From: Exercitatus varius
GTDB lineage: Bacteria; Pseudomonadota; Gammaproteobacteria; Enterobacterales; Pasteurellaceae
Reading direction: 5' to 3'
NCBI RefSeq assembly: GCF_029577735.1
Contig: NZ_JARQTO010000009.1
Span: 1 to 64,000 of the forward strand
Length of the DNA: 64,000 nt
Shown here: piece by piece, positions 9,395-16,740 of the stretch
How the letters are laid out: each line of letters starts with the position of its first letter
Numbering within the stretch: the first letter of the stretch is position 1
Made by a program: the position numbers and the translations under genes
Notes under the pieces: model-generated
Told to the model about the DNA's origin: nothing
Database searches by the model: none
Seen by the model: the letters and a program-made list of their open reading frames with translations, nothing else

Positions 9395-9420
9395 ATTTTC
9401 GGCATTCGGACAAAAAATAC

Positions 9421-9449
9421 TTGCGAAGCCTACAAATATTCGGTAGTAT
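9421..9449 (+). promoter_or_regulatory. Probable secG promoter
   Basis: A -35 TTGCGA (9421-9426), 17-bp spacer and -10 TAGTAT (9444-9449) lie in the 99-bp gap after topB and 45 bp before the secG start. Confidence 0.5.
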
Positions 9450-9493
9450 TCGACCCGTTTTTGTTAATTGCGAATATCCGCAGAGAAGATTCA

Positions 9494-9844
9494 ATGTATA
9501 GCGTTTTATTATTTGTTTATTTAATTATTTCAATCGTTATGATTGGCTTAATTTTGATTCAGCAAGGCAAAGGCGCCGATACCGGTGCGTCCTTTGGCGG
9601 CGGTGCGTCCGGCACGGTTTTCGGTTCGGCCGGTTCTGCCAACTTTTTATCCCGTTCAACCAGTATTTTGGCCGTTGCATTTTTTGTTATCAGCATTGTC
9701 ATCGGAAACATTAACTCTCACCGCGACAACGTTAAACAAGGCAAATTTGATGATTTATCGCAAGCCGCTCAACAAATTGAACAGCAACAAAAAACCGTTG
9801 CACCGGCAGTAGAAAATAAAAACGCCGATATTCCTCAAAACTAA
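9494..9844 (+). CDS. secG: Protein-export membrane protein SecG
   Basis: The 116-residue protein (E. coli 110) has two transmembrane helices: residues about 2-20 (VLLFVYLIISIVMIG) and about 52-72 (ILAVAFFVISIVIG). Between them is the conserved QQGKGADTGASFGGGASGTVFG loop region (positions 9563-9628), and the tail is Gln-rich and cytosolic. SecG is the auxiliary subunit of the SecYEG translocon. The ATG at 9494 is preceded by AGAGAAG; an upstream in-frame start lacks a ribosome site. It is followed by tRNA-Leu(GAG), the same secG-leuU arrangement as in E. coli. Confidence 0.96.
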   Translation: MYSVLLFVYLIISIVMIGLILIQQGKGADTGASFGGGASGTVFGSAGSANFLSRSTSILAVAFFVISIVIGNINSHRDNVKQGKFDDLSQAAQQIEQQQKTVAPAVENKNADIPQN

Positions 9845-9867
9845 AAATTAACTATTTAAACAATAAC

Positions 9868-9953
9868 GCTCTGGTGGTGGAATTGGTAGACACGCTATCT
9901 TGAGGGGGTAGTGACCGCAGGTCGTGCGAGTTCAAGTCTCGCCCAGAGCACCA
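9868..9953 (+). tRNA. leuU: tRNA-Leu (anticodon GAG)
   Basis: This is an 86-nt class II tRNA with a long variable arm. The acceptor GCTCTGG pairs with CCAGAGC and ACCA is encoded. The D-arm GGTGGAATTGGTAGACACGC is typical of tRNA-Leu. The anticodon stem CTATC/GGTAG encloses TTGAGGG, giving GAG. It lies 23 bp after secG and before a terminator, so it is probably co-transcribed with secG. Confidence 0.97.
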
Positions 9954-9994
9954 AACAATTAAATTTAGCTCAACAAAGCTAAACGAAAAATCAT

Positions 9995-10032
9995 AAAAAA
10001 GCCTGTAAAATCAACGTTTACGGGCTTTTTTC
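9995..10032 (+). terminator. Terminator after secG-leuU
   Basis: GCCTGTAAA (10001-10009) pairs with TTTACGGGC (10017-10025), with one G-U pair, and is followed by TTTTTTC. The remaining 200 bp up to the purF terminator hold one uptake-like core (CCCGCACTT near 10136) and no gene I can support. Confidence 0.8.
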
Positions 10033-10230
10033 TTTGGTTGTTAAAGCTCGGTCGATATGCCAAATGATATTAAAATCGGCTGTCGGCTCGATTTTATCTA
10101 CCGTTTTAAATTGTAAAAAAACGTTTAAAATTTTGCCCGCACTTTGAATACTGCGACATTGAATTTTTTCGGGTAACGCTAAATATTCATAGGCTATTCA
10201 ATACAATCGTTACTACGGATTTCAAAAAAC

Positions 10231-10270
10231 AAAAAAACTAAGTTACGCAATAACGGAACTTAGTTTTCTT
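10231..10270 (-). terminator. Terminator of purF operon
   Basis: AAAACTAAGTT (10234-10244) and AACTTAGTTTT (10257-10267) form an 11-bp perfect stem flanked by an A run on the left, which is a T run in minus-strand RNA. It lies 23 bp beyond the purF stop. Confidence 0.8.
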
Positions 10271-10292
10271 TTTCAATTAGGTTAAGAATAAA

Positions 10293-11759
10293 TTACTTCT
10301 TGGCCTTATCATTACGCTGATCGGCGATTTCGTCTAAATATTCCGCGGTGATGTCGCCGGTGACATAGGTTCCGGTGAAAACGGAAGTATCAAATTCGCG
10401 AATATGCGGATTTTCTTGCTGGATGGAAATTTCGAGAGAAGAAAGATCCTGGAAAACCAAGCGATCTACACCGATGAGTTTAGCGATTTCTTCCGTCGTA
10501 CGACCGTAAGCGATAAGTTCGTGTTTGGTCGGCATATCGATACCGTACACATTCGGATAACGGATTTCCGGTGCGGCGGAGGCAAAATAAATCTTGTTAG
10601 CGCCGGCCGCTCTCGCCATATCCACAATCTGTTCGGATGTGGTACCGCGCACAATGGAATCATCCACCAACAATACATTTTTGCCTTTGAATTCCGCCGC
10701 AATAGTGTTCAATTTGCGTCTCACCGCACTTACGCGCTGAGTTTGTCCCGGCATAATGAAAGTGCGTCCCACATAACGGTTTTTCACAAATCCCTGACGA
10801 TAAGGCACGCCCAATACATGAGCAATACGCAATGCAATATCGTTCGAGGTTTCCGGCACGGGAATAACTACGTCAATCTGTTCATCCGTCCATTCGCGGG
10901 CAATTTTTTGTCCCAGACGTTCTCCCATGTGAACACGCGCCGCATAAACGGAAACGCCGTCAATGGTGGAATCCGGACGAGCAAAATACACATATTCGAA
11001 AATACAAGGACATAACTTCGGATTGTCCGCACAAATTTCCGAATAAATTTCGCCTTCAAAAGTAACATATACCGCTTCGCCCGGCGCGATATCCCGTACG
11101 AATTCAAATCCCACGGTATCCAATGCAACGGATTCGGAGGCAAACATATAATCCGTTTTGCCGTTATCTTCCCGTTTACCCAATACCAACGGGCGAATTC
11201 CGTGCGGATCGCGAAACGCGACCAAACCGTGCCCGATAATCATGGCCACGCAGGCATAGGCACCGCGAATATCCTGATTGGTTAACCGTAAGGCGGAAAA
11301 AATGTCTTCGGGAGAGAGATGATATTTAGCGGTTTGATCGATGTGATAAGCGAGAATATTAAGCAATGCTTCGGAATCGGATTTGGTATTGACATGGCGG
11401 CGGGCGACTTTGAACAGTTTTTCTTTGAGCTCTTCGGAATTGGTTAAATTGCCGTTATGCACCAATGTTACGCCATAAGGCGAATTCACATAAAAAGGCT
11501 GCGCCTCAAATTCGCTCGAACTGCCCGCCGTCGGATAACGAACGTGCCCCAAACCGGCATTTCCGCGCAAACGTTCCATATGAACCTGCTGGAATACATC
11601 GGTCACCAATCCGTTCGCCTTACGTAAATGGAAACAACGGTTTTCATCCGCCGTCACAATCCCCGCCGCATCTTGGCCGCGGTGCTGCAACACCATTAAG
11701 GCGTCATAAATTGATTGATTTACTGGGCTTTGACTAACAATCCCGACAATACCGCACAT
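10293..11759 (-). CDS. purF: Amidophosphoribosyltransferase PurF
   Basis: The 488-residue protein (E. coli 505) catalyses the first committed step of purine synthesis: PRPP plus glutamine to phosphoribosylamine. The catalytic nucleophile C2 follows the initiator Met (MCGIVG), with no propeptide. The N-terminal Ntn glutaminase contains HRGQDAAGI and GHVRYPTAG. The C-terminal phosphoribosyltransferase has the PRPP loop VLLVDDSIVRGTT. The ATG at 11759 is preceded by GAGGGTG. It lies 12 nt after cvpA, the conserved cvpA-purF order. No PurR-like operator was noticed near this gene. Confidence 0.97.
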   Translation of the reverse strand: MCGIVGIVSQSPVNQSIYDALMVLQHRGQDAAGIVTADENRCFHLRKANGLVTDVFQQVHMERLRGNAGLGHVRYPTAGSSSEFEAQPFYVNSPYGVTLVHNGNLTNSEELKEKLFKVARRHVNTKSDSEALLNILAYHIDQTAKYHLSPEDIFSALRLTNQDIRGAYACVAMIIGHGLVAFRDPHGIRPLVLGKREDNGKTDYMFASESVALDTVGFEFVRDIAPGEAVYVTFEGEIYSEICADNPKLCPCIFEYVYFARPDSTIDGVSVYAARVHMGERLGQKIAREWTDEQIDVVIPVPETSNDIALRIAHVLGVPYRQGFVKNRYVGRTFIMPGQTQRVSAVRRKLNTIAAEFKGKNVLLVDDSIVRGTTSEQIVDMARAAGANKIYFASAAPEIRYPNVYGIDMPTKHELIAYGRTTEEIAKLIGVDRLVFQDLSSLEISIQQENPHIREFDTSVFTGTYVTGDITAEYLDEIADQRNDKAKK

Positions 11760-11771
11760 TTGCTCACCCTC

Positions 11772-12263
11772 TTATTTCGTTGTAGGTAAATTTAAAAAAC
11801 TGGAATTCGTTTGAAGCTGCTCGAAAAACCATTCCACAATAAAACCAAAGTGCGGAATTAATTTTGACGTTTTCCACATGTCCGTCTGGTTAAAATTAGT
11901 GAAGGTATCGAGAAAGAACAATAACGCCGCGACAATCAACACGCCGCGCAGAAAACCGAAACAACCGCCCAGCACACGATCGGTACCGGATAAACCGGTT
12001 TTATCCACTAATTGCCCGACGACATAATTCACCACGGCGCCCACAATCAGGCTCAGAATAAATAAAATACCGATTGCCGTACCGTTGCGAATATATTCCG
12101 ATTCGATTTGCGTCAGTAAATTGGCTAGATAAGGATAGAATTGACTGGCAATGATAAACGCCACCACCCAGCTTGCCAGCGACATCACTTCGCGCACAAA
12201 ACCGCGCAGCAGGCTGACAACAATAGAAAAGACAATAATTGCGATGATAATATAGTCAATCAT
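11772..12263 (-). CDS. cvpA: Colicin V production protein CvpA
   Basis: The 163-residue inner-membrane protein matches the E. coli length of 162. Four hydrophobic segments are visible, at about residues 2-20, 25-48, 62-85 and 98-122. LLRGFVREV and the glycine-rich LGGCFGFLRGV are family signatures. In E. coli it is needed for colicin V production and contributes to envelope stress resistance; the molecular activity is not settled. The start has GGGGAG upstream. It sits between yfbV and purF. Confidence 0.93.
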   Translation of the reverse strand: MIDYIIIAIIVFSIVVSLLRGFVREVMSLASWVVAFIIASQFYPYLANLLTQIESEYIRNGTAIGILFILSLIVGAVVNYVVGQLVDKTGLSGTDRVLGGCFGFLRGVLIVAALLFFLDTFTNFNQTDMWKTSKLIPHFGFIVEWFFEQLQTNSSFLNLPTTK

Positions 12264-12336
12264 TAAACGCTCCCCAAATTAACTCGGCTATTTTACAGAA
12301 AAAGTAACCGTTTGCGTAGTCCAAATAATAAGAAAA

Positions 12337-12777
12337 TTACAGATCGTCCCAAAAGCTTTCGTCCAGGTGTTTCTCCGCTTTTTGTAAAAGATCCGCCAAA
12401 TCGCCGTAACCGGGCTGCTCGATCGGCGTTAATGTCACTTGCTTTTCCCGCAAACGGGAAAAAATCTCCTGAAATTTGACCGCACTTTGAGGCGGTAATT
12501 TCGTATTCACCCGTTTTCCCAACCAATACAGCCCCTGAAAAGGTAAGCATAAGGCAAAAATTGCGGTCAGAATCGCCGCAGAAAACGCCACATTATTGCC
12601 TTTGGCAAAAAGCTGCTGCCATACCACGGCAAAAACCGCCAGAAAAGGCATGGCTTTTTGGGCGAAGCGGGTGGCGATAATCACGCGGTTTTCCGGGAAA
12701 ATCGCCGCCAATTTCGGGTGTAAAGGCCAACGCTCAAGATAACGCTGTCCGCGTTTTACGGTTTGAAAAAATGCCAT
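12337..12777 (-). CDS. yfbV: UPF0208 membrane protein YfbV
   Basis: The 146-residue product compares with 151 in E. coli YfbV. It starts MAFFQTVKRGQRYL and carries two hydrophobic helices near residues 42-58 and 68-88, followed by a charged cytosolic tail ending FWDDL. In E. coli YfbV was reported to help insulate the Ter macrodomain; the biochemical role is unknown. Its ATG follows directly on the truA stop (TAAATG), implying translational coupling with truA. Confidence 0.85.
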   Translation of the reverse strand: MAFFQTVKRGQRYLERWPLHPKLAAIFPENRVIIATRFAQKAMPFLAVFAVVWQQLFAKGNNVAFSAAILTAIFALCLPFQGLYWLGKRVNTKLPPQSAVKFQEIFSRLREKQVTLTPIEQPGYGDLADLLQKAEKHLDESFWDDL

Positions 12778-13572
12778 TTATATCAACTCGTCAGGTAAAA
12801 ATAACGGACCAAGCGGCAAACGCGGAATCGCAAAACAGTCGGGATACGTCACCCCCACCAAATACAATCCTTCCGGTTTTGCCGTCGGCGCGGCAAGCTT
12901 GCGATCCCGTTGCTCCAACAGCCATTTCATCCATTCCGCAGGCTGACGGCCGCATCCGATTTCCATCAGACTGCCGACAATATTACGCACCATATGATGC
13001 ACAAACGCGTTCGCCTGAATATCCACCACAATATAATGACCGTGTCGCGTTACCCGTAAATGATGCACATTACGCCAAGGCGTTTTAGACTGACATTGCG
13101 CCGCGCGGAAAGAAGAAAAATCATTTTCCCCCAACAAAAACTGCCCCGCTGCGTGCATTTTTTCATGATCGAGCGGCAAATGGCAGTGAGTAATGCCCTC
13201 GGGCAAAACGGCGGAGCGCAAATGATTGGCGTAAATCAGGTAACGGTAACGACGCGCCGTGGCACTGAAACGGGCGTGAAATTCGTCATCCACGGTTTTC
13301 GCCCATTTTATTGCAATATCGTCGGGCAAATTGGCATTCGTTCCAAACTCCCAGGCACGCGCGGGGCGCACCGCACGGGTTTCAAAATGCACCACCTGCC
13401 CAGTTCCGTGCACGCCGCTGTCCGTCCGGCCGGCACAAAACACTTCAATTTTTTCGTTCGCCACAAAAGACAGCGCCTTTTCCAGTTCTTCCTGCACGCT
13501 CGGAAGTTTCTCCTGTCGCTGCCAGCCGAAATAACCTTTACCGTTATATTCCACACCTAAAGCAATTTTCAT
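12778..13572 (-). CDS. truA: tRNA pseudouridine synthase TruA
   Basis: The 264-residue product (E. coli 270) makes pseudouridine at positions 38-40 of the tRNA anticodon arm. The catalytic aspartate is D51 in GRTDSGVHG. The conserved YNGKGYFGWQRQ start and HHMVRNIVGSLMEIG helix are present. It is the first gene of truA-yfbV-cvpA-purF. The nearest ribosome-site-like AGGAG is unusually far (15 nt) from the ATG, but the N-terminal MKIALGVEYNG supports this start. Confidence 0.96.
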   Translation of the reverse strand: MKIALGVEYNGKGYFGWQRQEKLPSVQEELEKALSFVANEKIEVFCAGRTDSGVHGTGQVVHFETRAVRPARAWEFGTNANLPDDIAIKWAKTVDDEFHARFSATARRYRYLIYANHLRSAVLPEGITHCHLPLDHEKMHAAGQFLLGENDFSSFRAAQCQSKTPWRNVHHLRVTRHGHYIVVDIQANAFVHHMVRNIVGSLMEIGCGRQPAEWMKWLLEQRDRKLAAPTAKPEGLYLVGVTYPDCFAIPRLPLGPLFLPDELI

Positions 13573-13659
13573 AGATCGCGCTAAAAACTCCTAAAATCCT
13601 ATTGTTCTTCAAAAAACATCGTATTTTTTGACCGCACTTTATCGGCTCACTTTACGCCA

Positions 13660-13699
13660 AAAACAAAAAAACACCAACAATCGAGGATTATTGGTGTTC
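13660..13699 (-). terminator. Terminator of rplY
   Basis: ACACCAACAATC and GATTATTGGTGT form a 12-bp stem with one mismatch and a short loop (13671-13697). A TTTTTTTGTTTTT run follows on the minus strand, 16 bp past the rplY stop. A separate uptake core (ACCGCACTT, near 13631) lies between this terminator and truA. Confidence 0.85.
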
Positions 13700-13714
13700 T
13701 TCAACAACGGAAAA

Positions 13715-14002
13715 TTAAGCACGTTTAAAGTCGATGTGTACTAATTTCGGTTTGAACGGATGACGTTGCATAGCCTGAACTTTTACCGCAACTTCTTTGC
13801 CGTCAATCACTAAAGTGATCACGTCCGAATAGAAATTATCCTGTGCTTGCGCGTTGTTTAATTCATCGTGGTTTAATACGATGGAAACCGGCGCTTCGCT
13901 GCCGCCGTAGACGATTGCAGGAATTTGGCCGTTATGACGCAGGCGGCGGCTCGCACCCTTACCTTGCGCCGTACGAACTTCAGCGTTAAATTTAAATGCC
14001 AT
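13715..14002 (-). CDS. rplY: 50S ribosomal protein L25
   Basis: The 95-residue short form of L25 (E. coli 94) lacks the C-terminal CTC extension. MAFKFNAEVRTAQGKGASRRLR and IPAIVYGG (13920-13999 region) are the 5S-rRNA-binding core, and the end is HPFKPKLVHIDFKRA. It binds loop E of 5S rRNA in the large subunit. It is monocistronic between its own promoter (14101-14129) and terminator. The leader contains two hairpins that could serve autoregulation. Confidence 0.97.
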   Translation of the reverse strand: MAFKFNAEVRTAQGKGASRRLRHNGQIPAIVYGGSEAPVSIVLNHDELNNAQAQDNFYSDVITLVIDGKEVAVKVQAMQRHPFKPKLVHIDFKRA

Positions 14003-14038
14003 GTTAATGTTCTCTTAAAATTGTAAAATGAAATCTCA

Positions 14039-14093
14039 GAAATTGCAGGCGACCCAGCAATTTCCCGTAACTTGCTCAAAGACCGGCTTTGAG
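14039..14093 (-). promoter_or_regulatory. rplY leader with two hairpins (candidate L25 autoregulatory element)
   Basis: The minus-strand leader contains CTCAAAG-N5-CTTTGAG (14093-14075), then GAAATTGC-N10-GCAATTTC (14064-14039), both perfect stems. Gammaproteobacterial rplY leaders are known to be bound by L25 through mimicry of 5S rRNA. That this leader works the same way is inference; I did not confirm a loop-E-like internal motif. Confidence 0.45.
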
Positions 14094-14100
14094 GCCGTGA

Positions 14101-14129
14101 ATTATAATGAATTTATCCTGCGAAAGCAA
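14101..14129 (-). promoter_or_regulatory. rplY promoter
   Basis: On the minus strand: -35 TTGCTT (14129-14124), 17-bp spacer and a perfect -10 TATAAT (14106-14101), about 99 bp upstream of the rplY start. This leaves room for the structured leader. Confidence 0.75.
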
Positions 14130-14205
14130 ATTTAAACTGGCATTTAAACGCTAAAAAAGGCAAAATACACACAATTTTGTTCAACAACTTTGATGTGTAC
14201 ATTTT

Positions 14206-14814
14206 ATGGATTTACTGGTTAATTTTTTTACCGATTACGGCTATTGGGCCGTGTTATTCGTGTTAATTATTTGTGGGTTCGGCGTGCCGATTCCGGAAGA
14301 CATTACTTTGGTTTCCGGCGGCATTATCGCAGGATTGTATCCCGAAAACGTCAATGTGCATATTATGCTGGTCGTCAGTATGCTCGGCGTATTAATCGGC
14401 GACAGCACCATGTATTGGCTGGGACGCATTTACGGCGTCAAAATCCTGCGTTTCCGTCCGATGCGGCGAATTCTCACCTTGCAACGGTTACGCATGGTGC
14501 GGGATAAATTCGAACGGTACGGCAACCGCGTCCTATTCGTCGCCCGTTTTTTACCGGGTTTGCGCGCGCCGATTTATATGGTATCCGGTATTACCCGCCG
14601 CGTCAGTTTTGTCCGTTTCCTATTTCTGGATTTCTGCGCCGCCATTATTTCCGTGCCGATTTGGGTATATCTCGGCGAACACGGCGCTAATAATCGGGAA
14701 TGGCTGGCGGAACAGATCAAAACCGGTCAATCGGGAATTTATGTGCTTATCGGTTTAATCGCGTTATTCGTAGGTTGGAAAATTTATAAAGCCCGCAAAT
14801 CTCCGAAAGAATAA
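14206..14814 (+). CDS. DedA family membrane protein
   Basis: The 202-residue protein has the DedA/VTT fold. A re-entrant motif FGVPIPED lies near residues 25-32. GDSTMYWLGR is followed by FVARFLPGLRAPIYMVSG (about residues 107-124), the family's conserved F-R-x-x-P-G-x-R motif. Hydrophobic helices occupy about 10-25, 45-65, 140-158 and 175-195. DedA proteins are inner-membrane transporters or flippases important for membrane potential and undecaprenyl-phosphate or phospholipid recycling. Which paralogue this is cannot be decided from the sequence. It stands alone between rplY (divergent) and a terminator. Confidence 0.88.
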   Translation: MDLLVNFFTDYGYWAVLFVLIICGFGVPIPEDITLVSGGIIAGLYPENVNVHIMLVVSMLGVLIGDSTMYWLGRIYGVKILRFRPMRRILTLQRLRMVRDKFERYGNRVLFVARFLPGLRAPIYMVSGITRRVSFVRFLFLDFCAAIISVPIWVYLGEHGANNREWLAEQIKTGQSGIYVLIGLIALFVGWKIYKARKSPKE

Positions 14815-14821
14815 ATAGGAC

Positions 14822-14848
14822 AAAATCCGCGTTTCTGCGCGGATTTTT
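14822..14848 (+). terminator. Terminator after dedA-family gene
   Basis: AAAATCCGCG (14822-14831), loop TTTCTG, CGCGGATTTTT (14838-14848). It starts 7 bp past the stop codon. Confidence 0.9.
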
Positions 14849-14974
14849 CTTTAGCAAAAAACGCTTCAAATTTTGCCCGCACTTTTCCTTTCCGTTCTTC
14901 GCTTGAAATCATTCATTAAATAACCTACTATAACACTCAGCTATAAACCTTAAATAACCACAATGAGAACCATC

Positions 14975-15835
14975 ATGAAAACAGAATTAATCAGCTACAA
15001 AAAAATGCCGGTGTGGACCAAAGACAGCCTTCCCCGCATGTTTCGGGAAAAACACAACACCAAAGCCGGCACCTGGGGCAAAATCACCGTATTAAAAGGC
15101 CGATTGAAATTTTACGTGCTGACGGAAAACGGCGAAACGATCAGCGAACATCTCTTTACGCCGGCAGACGAAACGCCGTTCGTCGAACCGCAATTATGGC
15201 ACCGCGTGGAAGCGGCGTCCGACGACTTGGAATGCTATCTGGAATTTTATTGCACCAAAGCGGATTACTTCAGCAAAAAATACAATATGACGGCAACTCA
15301 TTCCGAAGTGAAAGCGGCGGCGGAACGGATTCAGCCTTGCAAAACCCTGGATTTAGGCTGCGGGCAGGGACGCAATTCGTTATTTTTAAGCCTGTTGGGG
15401 TATGAGGTAACATCCTGGGATCACAATGAAGCCAGTCTGACGTTTTTACGGGAAACGGCACACAAAGAAAACCTGCCGATTTCCACCGCACTTTACGACA
15501 TTAACTCGGCAAATATTCGGGAAAATTACGATTTTATCTTATCCACCGTGGTGTTTATGTTTTTAAACCGCGACGCCGTGCCCGCCATCATTCAGAATAT
15601 GCAACAACACACCAACAGCGGCGGCTACAATCTGATTGTCGCCGCGATGGATACGGCGGACGCGCCTTGCCCGGTTCCGTTTTCCTTTACCTTCAAAGCG
15701 GGGGAATTAAGCGATTATTATCGCGATTGGGAATTGGTGAAATACAACGAAGAACCGGGCGAATTACACAAAACCGATGAAAACGGCAATCGGATTAAAA
15801 TGAAGTTCGTGACCATGCTGGCGCGCAAAAAATAA
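14975..15835 (+). CDS. tehB: Tellurite resistance methyltransferase TehB (long form)
   Basis: The 286-residue two-domain protein has an N-terminal cupin-like DUF1971 domain (about 1-90: WTKDSLPRMF, FTPADETPFV) and a C-terminal SAM-dependent methyltransferase (motif I LDLGCGQGRN, about residues 125-134). This is the long Haemophilus form; E. coli TehB has only the methyltransferase domain. It acts in the cytosol in tellurite and oxidant resistance. The ATG at 14975 has GAGAA upstream and gives the H. influenzae length; an ATG at 14963 is also in frame. No tehA is adjacent. An uptake core lies within the gene near 15487. Confidence 0.93.
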   Translation: MKTELISYKKMPVWTKDSLPRMFREKHNTKAGTWGKITVLKGRLKFYVLTENGETISEHLFTPADETPFVEPQLWHRVEAASDDLECYLEFYCTKADYFSKKYNMTATHSEVKAAAERIQPCKTLDLGCGQGRNSLFLSLLGYEVTSWDHNEASLTFLRETAHKENLPISTALYDINSANIRENYDFILSTVVFMFLNRDAVPAIIQNMQQHTNSGGYNLIVAAMDTADAPCPVPFSFTFKAGELSDYYRDWELVKYNEEPGELHKTDENGNRIKMKFVTMLARKK

Positions 15836-15857
15836 TCCGCCGATAACCCCAGTGAAC

Positions 15858-15902
15858 AAAAAGTGCGGTGAAAAAATCTTGTGTTTTTTTACCGCACTTT
15901 TC
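15858..15902. terminator. Inverted uptake-sequence pair: bidirectional terminator between tehB and yoaH
   Basis: AAAGTGCGGTGAAAAAA on the left and TTTTTTTACCGCACTTT on the right form a stem of about 17 bp with a short loop. It is placed between two convergent genes. Two exact uptake cores (15861-15869 and 15891-15899) make the outer stem and the A/T runs the inner one. Confidence 0.8.
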
Positions 15903-15920
15903 GGATTTCGTCTTTGCCGG

Positions 15921-16094
15921 TCAATCGTCAGACGGGCAATTCATTCCTTTTTCCTCGTGCCGTTTCCGCAGTTCTTCCGCCACAAGTTTAATCGCTTGTC
16001 CGGCGGGAACGCCTGTCGCCATCAGTTTTTGAATTTGTTCTACCGCCTGCTGTTGCTGGGCGTGGGTTAACCCCAATAAAGCGCTGTCTAACAT
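15921..16094 (-). CDS. yoaH: UPF0181 family protein YoaH
   Basis: This 57-residue protein starts MLDSALLGLTHAQQQQAVEQ and ends KGMNCPSDD. The segment LTHAQQQQAVEQIQKLMATG followed by GQAIKLVAEELR aligns with E. coli YoaH (LTHEQQQKAVERIQELM, GQAIALVAEELR). It is predicted helical, soluble and of unknown function. AGGAG lies 5 nt before the ATG and overlaps the TAG stop of the upstream glycosylase-like gene (16103-16105), so the two are translationally coupled. It is easily missed because of its size. Confidence 0.88.
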   Translation of the reverse strand: MLDSALLGLTHAQQQQAVEQIQKLMATGVPAGQAIKLVAEELRKRHEEKGMNCPSDD

Positions 16095-16102
16095 ATCGGC
16101 TC

Positions 16103-16693
16103 CTATAAAATACCGGCTAATTGAAAAAATGTGCGATATGCCGCCGTTTTTTTCTCGAAACTCAGCGGATAAGCCCTGGAAGTGGAAGGCGCACGGTAAA
16201 GTTTCAGTTTTCGTCCTGCAAAAGGGAAATCAATCGCTTCGTTGGTTTTCGGTTCTTTCGGTTTTTCCGGCGACAAACTGCACAACACTTCCGTCGCTTT
16301 GCCGCCGGTGGTGAAAATCCATTTGCATTGCGGAAGCCGGGTTAAAATTTCCGCCAGCGGAACAGGTTCCACAATCTCCAGAAATTTATCCGAAGCATTG
16401 CCCCGTTCGCGAATGGCTTTTAAAACGGTGGGACAAGAAGCGATTCCGCGCTCCGTCAGAAAAGCTTTGATGCGCTCCGCATCAAACCGCTTTTCGTTCT
16501 TCACCACAAAATGATCTTTATTGCCAAAGAAAATCGCTCCGTAAATCCGCCACATATCGTTTTGAAAATTCGGATAATGAAACGCCATGCTGCGTTTGTC
16601 CGCAGGCGGCGGGAACGTGCCCATCATCATAACGGTGGCCTGCGGCGGCAACAGAGGCGGAAACGGATGACTTTCAATCACAGATTCTGACAT
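16103..16693 (-). CDS. Uracil-DNA glycosylase superfamily protein
   Basis: The 196-residue protein has UDG-superfamily features: an early MMGTFPPP motif near residues 23-30, at the place of the catalytic GxxPxx loop, and a late PSTSRAYP segment near 168-175, resembling the substrate-pinching loop. It also contains the conserved WRIYGAIFFG and TTGGKATEVL. I cannot assign the catalytic residue, and it is neither Ung nor Mug. The ATG at 16693 has AGGAAG upstream; the longer in-frame start lies within an uptake sequence. It sits downstream of uvrC and overlaps the yoaH ribosome site, so a DNA-repair role is a reasonable inference. Confidence 0.72.
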   Translation of the reverse strand: MSESVIESHPFPPLLPPQATVMMMGTFPPPADKRSMAFHYPNFQNDMWRIYGAIFFGNKDHFVVKNEKRFDAERIKAFLTERGIASCPTVLKAIRERGNASDKFLEIVEPVPLAEILTRLPQCKWIFTTGGKATEVLCSLSPEKPKEPKTNEAIDFPFAGRKLKLYRAPSTSRAYPLSFEKKTAAYRTFFQLAGIL

Positions 16694-16740
16694 AAAAAAC
16701 TTCCTTAATTTTGACCGCACTTTTATTTCGTAAACGGTTT

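Noticed and set aside
10033..10230. Possible small gene between leuU terminator and purF terminator
   Set aside because: No frame with a ribosome site or recognisable product; the region is AT-rich with one uptake-like core.
10404..11015. 203-codon open frame antisense to purF
   Set aside because: Shadow of the purF reading frame with biased His/Arg content. purF is intact and conserved.
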